Assembly: GCF_022815645.1 (NCBI RefSeq)
Contig: NZ_JALGRO010000002.1
Location: 62,001-126,000, forward strand
Direction: 5' to 3'
Length of the DNA: 64,000 nucleotides
Source of the DNA: Curtobacterium sp. VKM Ac-2922
GTDB lineage: Bacteria > Actinomycetota > Actinomycetes > Actinomycetales > Microbacteriaceae
Below are positions 41,882-50,508 of the stretch, in pieces (within the stretch, counting starts at the first letter, position 1; each line of letters begins with the position of its first letter). The notes under the pieces were generated by a model, which saw only the letters and a program-made list of their open reading frames with translations, made no database searches and was not told where the DNA came from. Position numbers and translations under genes: made by a program.

Positions 41882-42959
41882 ATCGGAAGGCGGACGCGGG
41901 GATGACCTGCAGCTGCGAGTCTGCGTAGCCACCGACGTACAGGTCGCCGGTGACGGGATCCCGGTCGAACGAGACGGGGTTCCGGACGGTCGGCACCGTC
42001 TTCACCAGCGTCGGCCTGCCTGCCGACGACACCTTCAGCTCCGCGATCTTGTTCGTGTTCGCCAGAGCCGTGTACACCGTGCCGTCCTGATCGGAGCCGA
42101 TCCAGAACGCACGCCCGGGCACAGATGCTCGACCGAGCAGTCGCGGGGTGCCGGCCAGGTCGTAGGTCAGGACCGCGTTCCCGCGGACGTCGCACACAGC
42201 GACCCGGCTGTCGCCGATGGGCACCACGTGGCTCGGGCCCTTGCCGGCGGGGAGCGCTGCGACCAGCCGCAGGGTGGTCGCGTCGTAGACGAAGAGCAGG
42301 TTGGCTGCGACGTCGACCGCAGCGACGCGGTTGCCGACGGCGGTGATGCCTCCGGGTTGGACCGGCTGTGTGAAGTGCGCCACGGTCTTCCCGTTGCGCA
42401 GCGCACGAACCGCGTGGCCGTACTCCTCGGTCACGAACGTCGTCTCGCCGACCTCGACTGCTTGATGCGGTTGGGTGCTCGTCGATTCGGAGCTCTCCAC
42501 CTTCAGCGAGGGCACCGCGAGTCGGAACAGCGTCGCCTTGTCCTCGGCGGGCAGCAGCAGTGGCCCGTTCGGAGCGGAGAGATCGATCATCCGGCCGGCA
42601 CCGGGCACCGCCTTGGTGGTGACCGATCCTGTGGCGATGTCGTAGACGGCGAACGCGTCCTGTTTGCGCGCAGCGAGGTACACCGTGTGGACGGAGTCGA
42701 CGACGGCGACACCCCACGGGTGTGTGCCCTCGGGCAACGCGACCACCCGGCCGACGGGTGGCGTCGATGGTGCGGGTGCGGACCCTGGCTCAGCCGCTTT
42801 GGTCACGGCATGGCCCTGGTAGCCCAGCTTCGTGGCCGAGGCGGAGGGTGTCGGCGTGGTGGTCGGAGCCGTACACCCGGCGAGGACGACTGCAAGCGCG
42901 CAGATGCCGACGAGGACCACACTGCTGTGCGGGCGTCGAGCACGTGTGGACCGGGTCAC
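41880..42959 (-). CDS. Lipoprotein with beta-propeller-like repeats
   Basis: A 359-aa protein from GTG 42959. It has a Sec signal peptide with lipobox LAGC (lipidated C29), a Thr/Pro-rich spacer, then repeated strands resembling YVTN/SMP-30 propeller blades (HPWGVAVVDSVHTVYLAARK; GKGPSHVVPIGDSRVAVCDV; GDLYVGGYADSQLQVIPAS). It is probably anchored outside the membrane. The ligand is unknown. The gene stands alone between flgE and a HAD hydrolase gene. Confidence 0.75.
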   Translation of the reverse strand: MTRSTRARRPHSSVVLVGICALAVVLAGCTAPTTTPTPSASATKLGYQGHAVTKAAEPGSAPAPSTPPVGRVVALPEGTHPWGVAVVDSVHTVYLAARKQDAFAVYDIATGSVTTKAVPGAGRMIDLSAPNGPLLLPAEDKATLFRLAVPSLKVESSESTSTQPHQAVEVGETTFVTEEYGHAVRALRNGKTVAHFTQPVQPGGITAVGNRVAAVDVAANLLFVYDATTLRLVAALPAGKGPSHVVPIGDSRVAVCDVRGNAVLTYDLAGTPRLLGRASVPGRAFWIGSDQDGTVYTALANTNKIAELKVSSAGRPTLVKTVPTVRNPVSFDRDPVTGDLYVGGYADSQLQVIPASAFR

Positions 42960-43060
42960 ATGTGGAGGCTACATCGGGCGTCCCCGCGCGCGTCAGGTGG
43001 ATCGGGTTCGGTGTGCTGCAGCACGACTGCGGCGCACACGGGTCGTCGGGTCGGCGGGTC

Positions 43061-43750
43061 TCACGGCATCGCCGCGGCGTCGACAGCACCCAGCACGACG
43101 GTCCGGATGTCGGCCGAACCGGGTACGTCGTGGTCGACCAGCAGCGCACGCATACCGGCAGCACGCGCACCGACGATGTCGCGCGCGACGTCGTCGCCGA
43201 CGAACAGACACGCGGCGGGATCGACGTCCAGCGCACGTGCCACCGTCAGGAACGCCCGCGCGTCGGGCTTCTGGACACCGATGGCTTCTGAGATGCACAC
43301 GGCGTCGAACGCGGTGTCGAGACCGGTCCGCGCGAGCTTGTCGCGCTGTTGCTCTTCGGACCCGTTGGTCAGCAGGCCCAGGCGGAAGCCCCGAGAGCGG
43401 AGGTCCTGCAGCAGGGAGAGCGTCCCAGGGAACAGACGCCACGACGTCCGGTACCCCTGCAGGTACTCGTCGAACAGGGCGTCCAGTCCGTCGTCGCTGG
43501 TGGGAACCGGGTGACCGAGCGCTGGCAAGACCGTGCGCAAGCGTGCTCGCCGCTGCTCCTGGAAGCTGATCTGTCGCGATCGCCATCGCTCGTACTGCTC
43601 GTCCTCGGCGGCGAACCACGCGTCCACGGCCGCGTCCGTGGGCCGCAGGCCCAGGCGCTCGATGAACGCGACGACACCCGTCCGGGCGGCACCCCGGTGG
43701 TCGAACAGGGTCCCGTCGAGGTCGAAGCAGACTGCGCGCAGAGCCGTCAT
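43061..43750 (-). CDS. HAD family hydrolase
   Basis: A 229-aa phosphatase of the haloacid dehalogenase superfamily. Motif I is CFDLDGTLFDH, motif II LLTNGSEEQQ, motif III the lysine in QKPDARAFL, and motif IV LFVGDDVARDIVGA. A helical C1-type cap lies at about residues 20-90. The profile suggests a soluble sugar- or nucleotide-phosphatase (YjjG/pyrophosphatase-like). It is followed on the same strand, upstream, by the NUDIX gene. Confidence 0.88.
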   Translation of the reverse strand: MTALRAVCFDLDGTLFDHRGAARTGVVAFIERLGLRPTDAAVDAWFAAEDEQYERWRSRQISFQEQRRARLRTVLPALGHPVPTSDDGLDALFDEYLQGYRTSWRLFPGTLSLLQDLRSRGFRLGLLTNGSEEQQRDKLARTGLDTAFDAVCISEAIGVQKPDARAFLTVARALDVDPAACLFVGDDVARDIVGARAAGMRALLVDHDVPGSADIRTVVLGAVDAAAMP

Positions 43751-43759
43751 GCGCCCAGG

Positions 43760-44182
43760 CTACGGGGCGTCCTTCTGCGTGGTCGAGGCCAGTTCGACCG
43801 CCAGTTCGACCGCCCGTCGTGCGGTCTCCGGCACGAGTGGGATCGTCGCGAGCGCGTCGACCGCGACCCACCGCGGCTCGTATCGGTTCGTTGCTGACGC
43901 TCGGTCGCGCTCCGGGCCGCCCAGGGTCACGGCCTCACGGCCCACCCGGACCGCGAAGTACGCAACCGGGACGTCGTGGTCGATCGGCACGTCGATCAGG
44001 TCATCGACGGTGCCCTCGAGCCCCGTCTCCTCGAACAACTCACGCCGACACGTCTGGCGGAGGTCCTCGCCGTCCTCCACACCACCACCCGGCAGGACGC
44101 AGTAGTGACGACCGTCCTTGTGCCGGTCGATCACGAGCAGACGGTCGTTCCCGATGACGACGGCCGCTGACCTGATGCGCAT
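43760..44182 (-). CDS. NUDIX hydrolase
   Basis: A 140-aa protein with a full NUDIX box (GGGVEDGEDLRQTCRRELFE, then ETGLEG). The N-terminus RSAAVVIGNDRLLVIDRHKD and the short length suggest a MutT-like enzyme acting on a nucleoside diphosphate derivative; the substrate cannot be named. It ends nine bases before the HAD gene start, so the two are probably one unit, divergent from the GNAT gene. Confidence 0.85.
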   Translation of the reverse strand: MRIRSAAVVIGNDRLLVIDRHKDGRHYCVLPGGGVEDGEDLRQTCRRELFEETGLEGTVDDLIDVPIDHDVPVAYFAVRVGREAVTLGGPERDRASATNRYEPRWVAVDALATIPLVPETARRAVELAVELASTTQKDAP

Positions 44183-44247
44183 CGACCCAGCTCACCACGA
44201 ACTGCGGCGTCGTGTCCCGCTGCGTGACCCACCTGAGAAGATGAACT

Positions 44248-44796
44248 GTGCCCGTGCATCTCCGACCGTGGTCGCCCGACGACGCTTCGGCGCTGCTCGT
44301 CGCCCGGCGGTCGAGCGCCGACCTCGACCCGCAGTTCGCCGGTACCGACATCCACGACGAACTCGCGGCGACCGACTACATCAGCACCGTCCTGCCGTTC
44401 GGCGAGCGCGCGAAGCACTGGGCGGTCGTCCAGGACGGGGTCGCCGTCGGGAACGTGGGGCTCACGGCGATCGAGATGCGACACCGGACAGCGTGGGTCT
44501 CGTACTGGCTGGCACCCGGTGCCCGAGGGCATGGCTCGGCGTCGCGTGCCGTGCGGGCCGTCGCTGCGTGGGCGTTCGACGCCGGCCTGTTCCGACTCGA
44601 ACTCGGACACCGTGTGAACAACCCGGCATCGTGCCGGGTCGCCACCGCGGCCGGCTTCGTGGCCGAGGGTGTCGAGCGCCAGAAACTGCTGTACGGCGCG
44701 GAGCGCTTCGACGTCGAGACCCACGCACGTCTGGCGAGCGACCCTGCTCCCGTCACGCCGGGTCTCCCGATGCGCTGGCCGCACCGAGCAGGATGA
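44248..44796 (+). CDS. GNAT family N-acetyltransferase
   Basis: A 182-aa protein from GTG 44248. Motif A of the GNAT fold is visible as VSYWLAPGARGHGSASRAVR, with the Q/RxxGxG/A acetyl-CoA loop as ARGHGSA, and motif B in FRLELGHRVNNPASCRVATA, then GFVAEGVERQK. The arrangement is like RimJ/RimL ribosomal-protein acetyltransferases, although many relatives act on other amines. It is coupled to the next gene by an ATGA overlap. Confidence 0.85.
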   Translation: MPVHLRPWSPDDASALLVARRSSADLDPQFAGTDIHDELAATDYISTVLPFGERAKHWAVVQDGVAVGNVGLTAIEMRHRTAWVSYWLAPGARGHGSASRAVRAVAAWAFDAGLFRLELGHRVNNPASCRVATAAGFVAEGVERQKLLYGAERFDVETHARLASDPAPVTPGLPMRWPHRAG

Positions 44797-45200
44797 CGAT
44801 CGTGACGAACGATGCCGAGTGGCTCGTGCGGGTCTTCATCGATCACGGTGACTCGCCCGTCTGGTACCGCGGACCCCTCGACTACGACGAGATGCACCTG
44901 TCACCCGAGCTCGAACGGGACCTCCGCGCCTTCGAAGCCCGGTACGACGAGGTGCTCGACGACCGCCACGGGTACGCCGTGCTCCCCGAACACCGGGAGT
45001 CCTACGAGCGCGAGGGCGAACGGCTCGCACGGGCTCTGGCCGTCGAACTCGGCGACCAGTTCGCGGTCGAGGTGTTGCATCCCGAGCGTGGGTCGGGTTC
45101 ACGGCGGTACCGTGCAGCGTCGCCGGCCACGAACCGCCGAGCACAAGCGGCGTTCCTGGCGCTGCACGACGACGACCGGAACCCACGAGCTCCGCGCTGA
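44793..45200 (+). CDS. Unrecognised small protein coupled to the acetyltransferase
   Basis: A 135-aa acidic/basic protein starting MTIVTNDAEWLVRVFIDHGD at ATG 44793, four bases inside the GNAT gene. It contains LSPELERDLRAFEARYDEVL and ERLARALAVELGDQFAVEVL, both probably helical. I do not recognise a family. A GTG at 44802 is an alternative start. Confidence 0.7.
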   Translation: MTIVTNDAEWLVRVFIDHGDSPVWYRGPLDYDEMHLSPELERDLRAFEARYDEVLDDRHGYAVLPEHRESYEREGERLARALAVELGDQFAVEVLHPERGSGSRRYRAASPATNRRAQAAFLALHDDDRNPRAPR

Positions 45201-45210
45201 GCGCCACCGG

Positions 45211-45888
45211 TCAGTGCGGGCGGACCCACACCCGCAGCGGACCGGTCGTCCGCAACCCGGCGGCGAGCGCCGTCGCAAGGTCGACCCCGTGCTCGTAGTC
45301 GACGACCGGCAGACCCGGACACAGCAGGTCCGCGACCGCCAGCAGGTCCCGCCAGGTGCTCGTCGTCACCTGGTCGCCGTGGTCGAACACGTTGGACAGT
45401 CCGGCGACGTCGGCACCCCGCGTCACGACGGCACCCGCGGTGATCCGGTCCGCCGAACCGAACACGACGACGGCGGTGCCGGCGTCGTCGAGCAGGTGGT
45501 CGGGGAGCGGCGACGGCAGCCCCGACGCCCGGTTCCACGACGCCAACTGCTCGGCATCGCGCGCGACGAACCACCCACGGCTGACCGATCCGCTGGACCG
45601 CGGTGCACGACCTATCCACTGCGCCTCGAACGCGACCGCGAAGCCGTGCGCCGTCATGTCGACGTCGGCGAAGCTGTCCTTGACCGAGCACCGGTCACGT
45701 CCGGTCAGCGCCTGCGCGACGTCGTCCGGTGCCACGCCGGGGCGCAGTGTGACCAGGTCCGGGAACAACGGTGGCGGCGCGGTGTCGAGCAACCAGAACC
45801 CGTTCGCGTCGTCGATCGTTCCGGGCGCCCCCGCGACGGTCGCGCACCACGTGACGTTGTTCCGGATCGCTGCCTCACGCAGGTCCAT
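45211..45888 (-). CDS. Unrecognised protein, possibly GNAT-like
   Basis: A 225-aa protein; ATG 45888 was preferred because the upstream extension (to 45981) is low in similarity and GGAGGC precedes this ATG. The C-terminal part (GAVVTRGADVAGLSNVF and the following helix) resembles the core of an acetyltransferase with a degenerate acetyl-CoA loop, and the N-terminal part (WLLDTAPPPLFPDLVTLRPG) the first half of such a fold. Confidence in the family is low. Confidence 0.6.
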   Translation of the reverse strand: MDLREAAIRNNVTWCATVAGAPGTIDDANGFWLLDTAPPPLFPDLVTLRPGVAPDDVAQALTGRDRCSVKDSFADVDMTAHGFAVAFEAQWIGRAPRSSGSVSRGWFVARDAEQLASWNRASGLPSPLPDHLLDDAGTAVVVFGSADRITAGAVVTRGADVAGLSNVFDHGDQVTTSTWRDLLAVADLLCPGLPVVDYEHGVDLATALAAGLRTTGPLRVWVRPH

Positions 45889-46049
45889 GGACGCCTCCAA
45901 CGGAACTCGACGTCCCGGACCCGGGGTTGCCGCTGACGAGCGTGGCCATGCCGCGATGATGGCACGGTCCCGCGGTGGCACGGAAGGCCCTTAGGCGATG
46001 CGAAGGACCTGGCAACGCTGCACGCAACCAGGCACATCACGGTGGGGTG

Positions 46050-48137
46050 ATGGCTCAGACGACGACTGCGGGACGACCACACGCCCCGTCCTCACGACGC
46101 ATCCCGCCGCCCCGCGCGATCCTCCGGACACTGATCCGCGGTCGCGCAGGCACGGCCGCGTGGGAACGGCCCGCGTACCTCGGGCTGCTGGCGGCGACCG
46201 CGGTGCTCTACCTGGTGAACCTCGGCGTCAACGGATGGGGCAACGCGTTCTACGCCGCCGCCGTGCAGGCCGGCAGTCAGAGTTGGGAGGCCTTCTTCTA
46301 CGGCTCGTCCGATGCTGCGAACGCGATCACGGTCGACAAGCCGCCCGCGTTCCTGTGGGTGATCGGTGTCGTCGTCCGCGTGTTCGGGCTGAGCTCGTGG
46401 TCGATCCTGGTGCCAGAGGCCCTGATGGGCGTCGCCGCGGTCGCGGTCCTGTACCGGATCGTGCGTCGACGGTTCTCGGCGGGAGCCGCGTTGCTCGCCG
46501 GAGGCGCCCTGGCCACCACCCCTGTGGCCGCGCTGATGTTCCGGTACGACAACCCCGACGCGCTCCTGACGCTGCTGATGGTCGGCGCGATCGCACTGAC
46601 CCTGCGCGGGATCGAGACCGGCGCGATGCGCTGGGTCGTCTGGGCCGGGGTGCTGGTCGGGCTCGGTTTCCTGACCAAGCAGCTGCAGGCGTTCCTGGTG
46701 CTGCCGCCGCTGGTCGCCGTGTACCTGTGGGCGTCACCGCGACCGATGCTGCGGAGGATCGGGCACCTGCTCGCCGCGGCCGGAGCGCTCGTCGTCTCCG
46801 CCGGGTGGTGGGTCGCGATCGTCGAACTCGTCCCGGCGTCGGCGCGGCCGTACATCGGTGGATCGCAGACGAACGACTTCCTCGAACTCACCTTCGGCTA
46901 CAACGGCTTCGGACGGGTCACCGGCGACGAGACCGGCAGCGTCGTCCCGGGTAGCGGCACCACCGGCGCCGGGTCCTGGGGCTCGACCGGCCTGACGCGG
47001 CTGTTCGGGTCGGAGTTCGCGACGCAGATCACCTGGCTGCTGCCGACCGCCCTGGTCCTGCTCGTCGTCGCGCTGGTCGCCGTCGGACTGCGCCGCCGGA
47101 CCGATCCGCGCGCGGCGACGATCCTGGTGCTCGGGCTGTCGCTGCTGACCACCGGCCTGGTGTTCAGCTTCATGGGCGGGATCTTCCACCCCTACTACAC
47201 GGTCGCGCTCGCTCCGTACATCGCCGGACTCGTGGGGATCGGTGCCGGTCTGCTGTGGCAACGCCGGGCGCAGCTGCCGTGGCGCGTCGTCGCTGCGGTC
47301 GCGGTCGCGCTCACCGGCGCGTGGTCGTTCCACCTGCTGTCGATGGCGTCGACGTGGCAGCCCTGGATCCGCTGGACCGTGCTCGCAACGACGGTCATCG
47401 CCGCAGTCCTCGTGCTGCTGCCGCGACGCCACCGCTCCCTCAGCGTCGTCGCCGTCAGTGCCGTGCTCGTCACCGCGCTGCTCGGCCCCACGGCGTTCTC
47501 GGTGCAGACCGTCACCGTCGGCCACACCGGCGCACTGCCGTCCGCCGGCCCGTCCGTCGGTTCCGGCGGTGGCCCCGGCGGGCAGGGCGGACCCGGAGGC
47601 CCCGGTCCTGCCGGTGGACGAGGGAACCCTGGCGGCGGACAAGGCGGACAAGGCGCACAAGGCGCACAAGTCGCACCAGGCCCACAAGGCGCACAAGGCG
47701 CTCCCGGCGGGAACGGGATGCCCGCCAACCAGGGTGGCGCAGGTGGCACGGGTCGCCCGGGCGGCACGGCCGGCGGCGCCGGCAACCTGCTCGGCGGATC
47801 GACGACCGTGTCCGCGGCGCTGCGGACGGCCCTGTCGAAGGACGCGGACGCGTACACGTGGGTCGCCGCAACGGTCGGGTCGAACAGCGCCGCGACCTAC
47901 CAGCTCGCGACCGGCGACCCGGTGATGGCGATCGGCGGCTACAACGGCACCGACCCGTCCCCGACCCTGGCGCAGTTCCAGCAGGAGGTGGCCGCGCGCG
48001 AGGTCCACTTCTTCATCCCCGGCACGTCGAGCAGCTCGGACACCGACGCGGCGAAGATCACCGCGTGGGTGGAGGCGCACTACCAGGCCACCACCATCGG
48101 CGGCACGATCGTCTACGACCTCGGTGTCTCGTCCTGA
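46050..48137 (+). CDS. GT39-like membrane glycosyltransferase
   Basis: A 695-aa integral membrane protein of the ArnT/PMT-like glycosyltransferase 39 group. The first extracytoplasmic loop holds the expected acidic and substrate region (NAFYAAAVQAGSQSWEAFFY, AITVDKPPAFLWVIG), followed by about ten further membrane helices up to residue 490. Residues about 493-580 are a collagen-like Gly/Gln/Ala/Pro stretch (GGQGGPGGPGPAGGRGNPGG), then a soluble C-terminal domain (residues 590-695). It probably transfers a sugar from a polyprenyl-phosphate donor to a cell-envelope acceptor. Confidence 0.82.
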   Translation: MAQTTTAGRPHAPSSRRIPPPRAILRTLIRGRAGTAAWERPAYLGLLAATAVLYLVNLGVNGWGNAFYAAAVQAGSQSWEAFFYGSSDAANAITVDKPPAFLWVIGVVVRVFGLSSWSILVPEALMGVAAVAVLYRIVRRRFSAGAALLAGGALATTPVAALMFRYDNPDALLTLLMVGAIALTLRGIETGAMRWVVWAGVLVGLGFLTKQLQAFLVLPPLVAVYLWASPRPMLRRIGHLLAAAGALVVSAGWWVAIVELVPASARPYIGGSQTNDFLELTFGYNGFGRVTGDETGSVVPGSGTTGAGSWGSTGLTRLFGSEFATQITWLLPTALVLLVVALVAVGLRRRTDPRAATILVLGLSLLTTGLVFSFMGGIFHPYYTVALAPYIAGLVGIGAGLLWQRRAQLPWRVVAAVAVALTGAWSFHLLSMASTWQPWIRWTVLATTVIAAVLVLLPRRHRSLSVVAVSAVLVTALLGPTAFSVQTVTVGHTGALPSAGPSVGSGGGPGGQGGPGGPGPAGGRGNPGGGQGGQGAQGAQVAPGPQGAQGAPGGNGMPANQGGAGGTGRPGGTAGGAGNLLGGSTTVSAALRTALSKDADAYTWVAATVGSNSAATYQLATGDPVMAIGGYNGTDPSPTLAQFQQEVAAREVHFFIPGTSSSSDTDAAKITAWVEAHYQATTIGGTIVYDLGVSS

Positions 48138-48139
48138 TC

Positions 48140-48145
48140 TACGCT
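48140..48145 (+). promoter_or_regulatory. Leaderless -10 box of the DUF5997 gene
   Basis: TACGCT, six bases before ATG 48152 and just downstream of the GT39 stop, with no Shine-Dalgarno sequence in between. Confidence 0.55.
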
Positions 48146-48151
48146 GGTCGG

Positions 48152-48514
48152 ATGCTCTCCCGACGTGACGCCGCCGTCCGACTCGACATCCCCCTCGAGA
48201 TGGCGACCCACCACGGCATCCCGACACGTCTGAGCGAAGCCGAGCTCACCGCGATCGAGCAGGACCCGCCGGCCTGGCTCGTGCAGTCCCGCGCAAACCG
48301 CACCGGCACGAAGAAGGTGTGGGTCCAGCTGGAGTGCGTGGTGTGCGGTTACGCCGAGACCGCGCGGCCGAAGAAGTGGTGGCCCGACTGGGACCACCTG
48401 ATGTGCGACTACCACGCCCCGTACCAGGCACCGGATCCGACGGCCGGCCTCACCCGCCGCGAGGTCGAGGGCATCGGGAGCCGCTTCGTCGCCCTGGTCG
48501 ACGAGCGACCGTAG
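48152..48514 (+). CDS. DUF5997 family protein
   Basis: A 120-aa protein typical of actinobacteria, with MLSRRDAAVRLDIPLEMATH at the start and the conserved ARPKKWWPDWDHLMCDYHAP. The Cys pair in LECVVCGYAE and the later CDYHAP could bind a metal. The function is unknown. It begins 15 bases after the GT39 gene but appears to have its own leaderless promoter. Confidence 0.85.
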   Translation: MLSRRDAAVRLDIPLEMATHHGIPTRLSEAELTAIEQDPPAWLVQSRANRTGTKKVWVQLECVVCGYAETARPKKWWPDWDHLMCDYHAPYQAPDPTAGLTRREVEGIGSRFVALVDERP

Positions 48515-48545
48515 CCACGCGGGTCGCGACGCGACCAGACGACCG

Positions 48546-48583
48546 ACAGGAGGCGCGGTGCCAGCTGGCACCGCGCCTCCTGT
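48546..48583. terminator. Bidirectional terminator hairpin between DUF5997 and tig
   Basis: A perfect 19-bp palindrome (ACAGGAGGCGCGGTGCCAG and its complement) with no unpaired loop bases. GGAGGC hairpin family. Confidence 0.85.
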
Positions 48584-48611
48584 GTGTGACGCGGTTGCGT
48601 CGGGAGCGTGA

Positions 48612-49922
48612 CTACTCGGCGTCGACCGTGGTCGGCTGCTGCGCGACGCCCGCGGTGAACGCGGACAGGTCGACGGGCTCGCCGTTGGTGTCCTTGACCG
48701 TGACCTGGGCCAGCACGGTGGCGACGGCCTTGGACCGAGCGACCTCGCCGACCATGCCGGGGATCTGGCCGTTCTGGTCGATCACCTTGATGAACTCGCC
48801 CGGCTCCATGCCGTACTGCGCGGCGGCCTGGATCAGGTACTGCGTGAGCTCTTCCTGCGAGACCTGGATCGACTCCTTCTCGGCGATGGAGTCGAGCAGG
48901 ATCTGCGAGCGGAAGGCGGTCTCGCTGGACTCGGCGACTTCCTTGCGGTGCTCGTCGTCCTCGAGGCGGTTCTCCTGCTCGAGGTGACGGTGGACCTCGT
49001 CCTCGATGAGCTTCTCGGAGATCGGGATGTTCACGTCCTCGAGCAGCTTCTCGACGAGCTTGTCGCGAGCCGCAGCGCCCTGACCGAAGGTCTTGGACTT
49101 CGCGATCTGCTCCTTGAGGTCACCCTTGAGCTCGTCGATGGTGTCGAACTGGCTGGCGATCTGCGCGAACTCGTCGTCGGCCTCGGGGAGCTCGCGCTCC
49201 TTGACGGCGGTGACGGTGACGGCGATCTGCGCGGTCTCGCCCTCGCGGTCGCCACCGACCAGCGTGGACTCGAACGTGGTGGACTCGCCGGCGGTCAGGG
49301 ACTCGAGTGCCTCGTCGATGCCCTCGAGCAGGTCGCCCGAGCCGAGCTCGTAGGAGACGCCCGTGGCCGAGTCGACCTCGTCGTCACCGATGGTGGCGGT
49401 CAGGTCGATCTGGGCGAAGTCGCCCTTGGTCGCCGGACGGTCGACCGTGACGAGGGTGCCGAAGCGCGTGCGGAGGTTCTGCAGCTCTTCGTCGATCTCG
49501 TCGTCGGAGACCTCGACCGCGTCGACGGTCAGCTCGTAGGAGCTGTAGTCGGGCAGGTCGAACTCGGGACGGACGTCCACCTCGAAGGTGAGGACGAGGT
49601 CGCCGGTGAAGTCGTTGACGTTCGGCAGCTCGGCGACGTCGGCTTCGGCGCGGCCGAGGATGCGCAGTTCCTGCTCGTCGATCGCCTGGCGGTAGAAGGT
49701 GTCGATCGCGTCGCTGACGGCGTGGTTCAGGACCTCGCCGCGGCCGACACGCTGGTCGACGATCGCCGGCGGGACCTTGCCCTTGCGGAAGCCGGGGATG
49801 TTGATCTGCTCGGCGATGTGCTTGTACGCGTGGTCGATGCTCGGCTTGAGCTCTTCCGGCGTCACGTTCACCGTGAGCTTGACGCGGGTCTCGCTCACCT
49901 TGTCGACGGTGCTGTTGGCCAA
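48612..49922 (-). CDS. tig: Trigger factor
   Basis: A 436-aa ribosome-associated chaperone and prolyl isomerase. TTG 49922, with AGGAGA upstream, is the likely start because homology begins at [20 protein letters not shown]; the frame is open further but runs into the tRNA gene. The ribosome-binding loop GFRKGKVPP, the FKBP domain ([20 protein letters not shown]) and the C-terminal chaperone arms ([16 protein letters not shown]) are present. clpP, often adjacent, would lie outside this gene's downstream side, which ends at a terminator. Confidence 0.95.
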   Translation of the reverse strand: MANSTVDKVSETRVKLTVNVTPEELKPSIDHAYKHIAEQINIPGFRKGKVPPAIVDQRVGRGEVLNHAVSDAIDTFYRQAIDEQELRILGRAEADVAELPNVNDFTGDLVLTFEVDVRPEFDLPDYSSYELTVDAVEVSDDEIDEELQNLRTRFGTLVTVDRPATKGDFAQIDLTATIGDDEVDSATGVSYELGSGDLLEGIDEALESLTAGESTTFESTLVGGDREGETAQIAVTVTAVKERELPEADDEFAQIASQFDTIDELKGDLKEQIAKSKTFGQGAAARDKLVEKLLEDVNIPISEKLIEDEVHRHLEQENRLEDDEHRKEVAESSETAFRSQILLDSIAEKESIQVSQEELTQYLIQAAAQYGMEPGEFIKVIDQNGQIPGMVGEVARSKAVATVLAQVTVKDTNGEPVDLSAFTAGVAQQPTTVDAE

Positions 49923-49957
49923 GGGGGAATCTCCTGATGGTTGTCGGTGGTGTGTCC

Positions 49958-50034
49958 TGGTCGGGGCGACAGGATTCGAACCTGCGACCTCCCGCTCCCA
50001 AAGCGGGCGCTCTACCAAGCTGAGCTACGCCCCG
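49958..50034 (-). tRNA. tRNA-Pro(TGG)
   Basis: On the minus strand the gene starts CGGGGCGTAGCTCAGCTTGG. The anticodon loop is CTTTGGGAG with anticodon TGG, the T-loop is GGTTCGAATCC, and the acceptor pairs CGGGGCG with CGCCCCG, followed by A and an encoded CCA. It lies between tig and a small membrane-protein gene. Confidence 0.95.
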
Positions 50035-50091
50035 TTTGACTGGGCCAGGGTGCTCGCGCACACCGGTAGGGCGCATGCGACGCCGATGAGT

Positions 50092-50382
50092 CTAGCGGTC
50101 CGCAGGTGGCTGGTTCCCGGGAGGACCCGCGGGTGTGTGCAAACTCCGGCGCCACCGCACCCCGACGGCGACCTGTACCCCGAGTGCGGCCAGGGCGAGC
50201 ACGAGTCCGATGACGATCCGCCACACATGCAGCAGCGCGTGCGCCGGCTGGGTCTGCGGGTCCCCGAACAGCTCCGGACGCAGCGACAGGACCACCGCGG
50301 CCAGGGCGACGAGCACGAACGACAGGACCCGGGAGCGCTTGATCCTGCGCTGGGAGGACTCGTCCGGTGGGGGCAGGATCAT
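50092..50382 (-). CDS. Small membrane protein, unknown
   Basis: A 96-aa protein with two membrane helices (VLSFVLVALAAVVLSLR and LHVWRIVIGLVLALAALGVQ), a basic N-terminus and a Pro-rich C-terminus. No family is recognised. ATG 50382 has only a weak purine tract upstream. It sits between two tRNA genes transcribed in opposite directions. Confidence 0.6.
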   Translation of the reverse strand: MILPPPDESSQRRIKRSRVLSFVLVALAAVVLSLRPELFGDPQTQPAHALLHVWRIVIGLVLALAALGVQVAVGVRWRRSLHTPAGPPGNQPPADR

Positions 50383-50400
50383 CGGGGGTGGTTCGTCCGG

Positions 50401-50406
50401 TATGGT
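50401..50406 (+). promoter_or_regulatory. -10 box of tRNA-Gly
   Basis: TATGGT, about 28 bases upstream of the mature tRNA 5' end, is the best -10 candidate in the interval. Confidence 0.4.
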
Positions 50407-50434
50407 GGTTCCGCTGCGCTTCGTGCGCAGGCGC

Positions 50435-50508
50435 GGGGATGTAGCTCAATGGTAGAGCCCCAGTCTTCCAAACTGGCTACGCGGGTTCGATTCCCGTCAT
50501 CCCCTCCA
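50435..50508 (+). tRNA. tRNA-Gly(TCC)
   Basis: The gene starts GGGGATGTAGCTCAATGGTA. The anticodon loop is GTCTTCCAAAC with anticodon TCC, and the T-loop GGGTTCGATTCCC. The acceptor pairs GGGGATG with CATCCCC, followed by T and an encoded CCA. Its last 32 bases overlap the 3' end of the phosphotransferase gene on the other strand. Confidence 0.95.
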
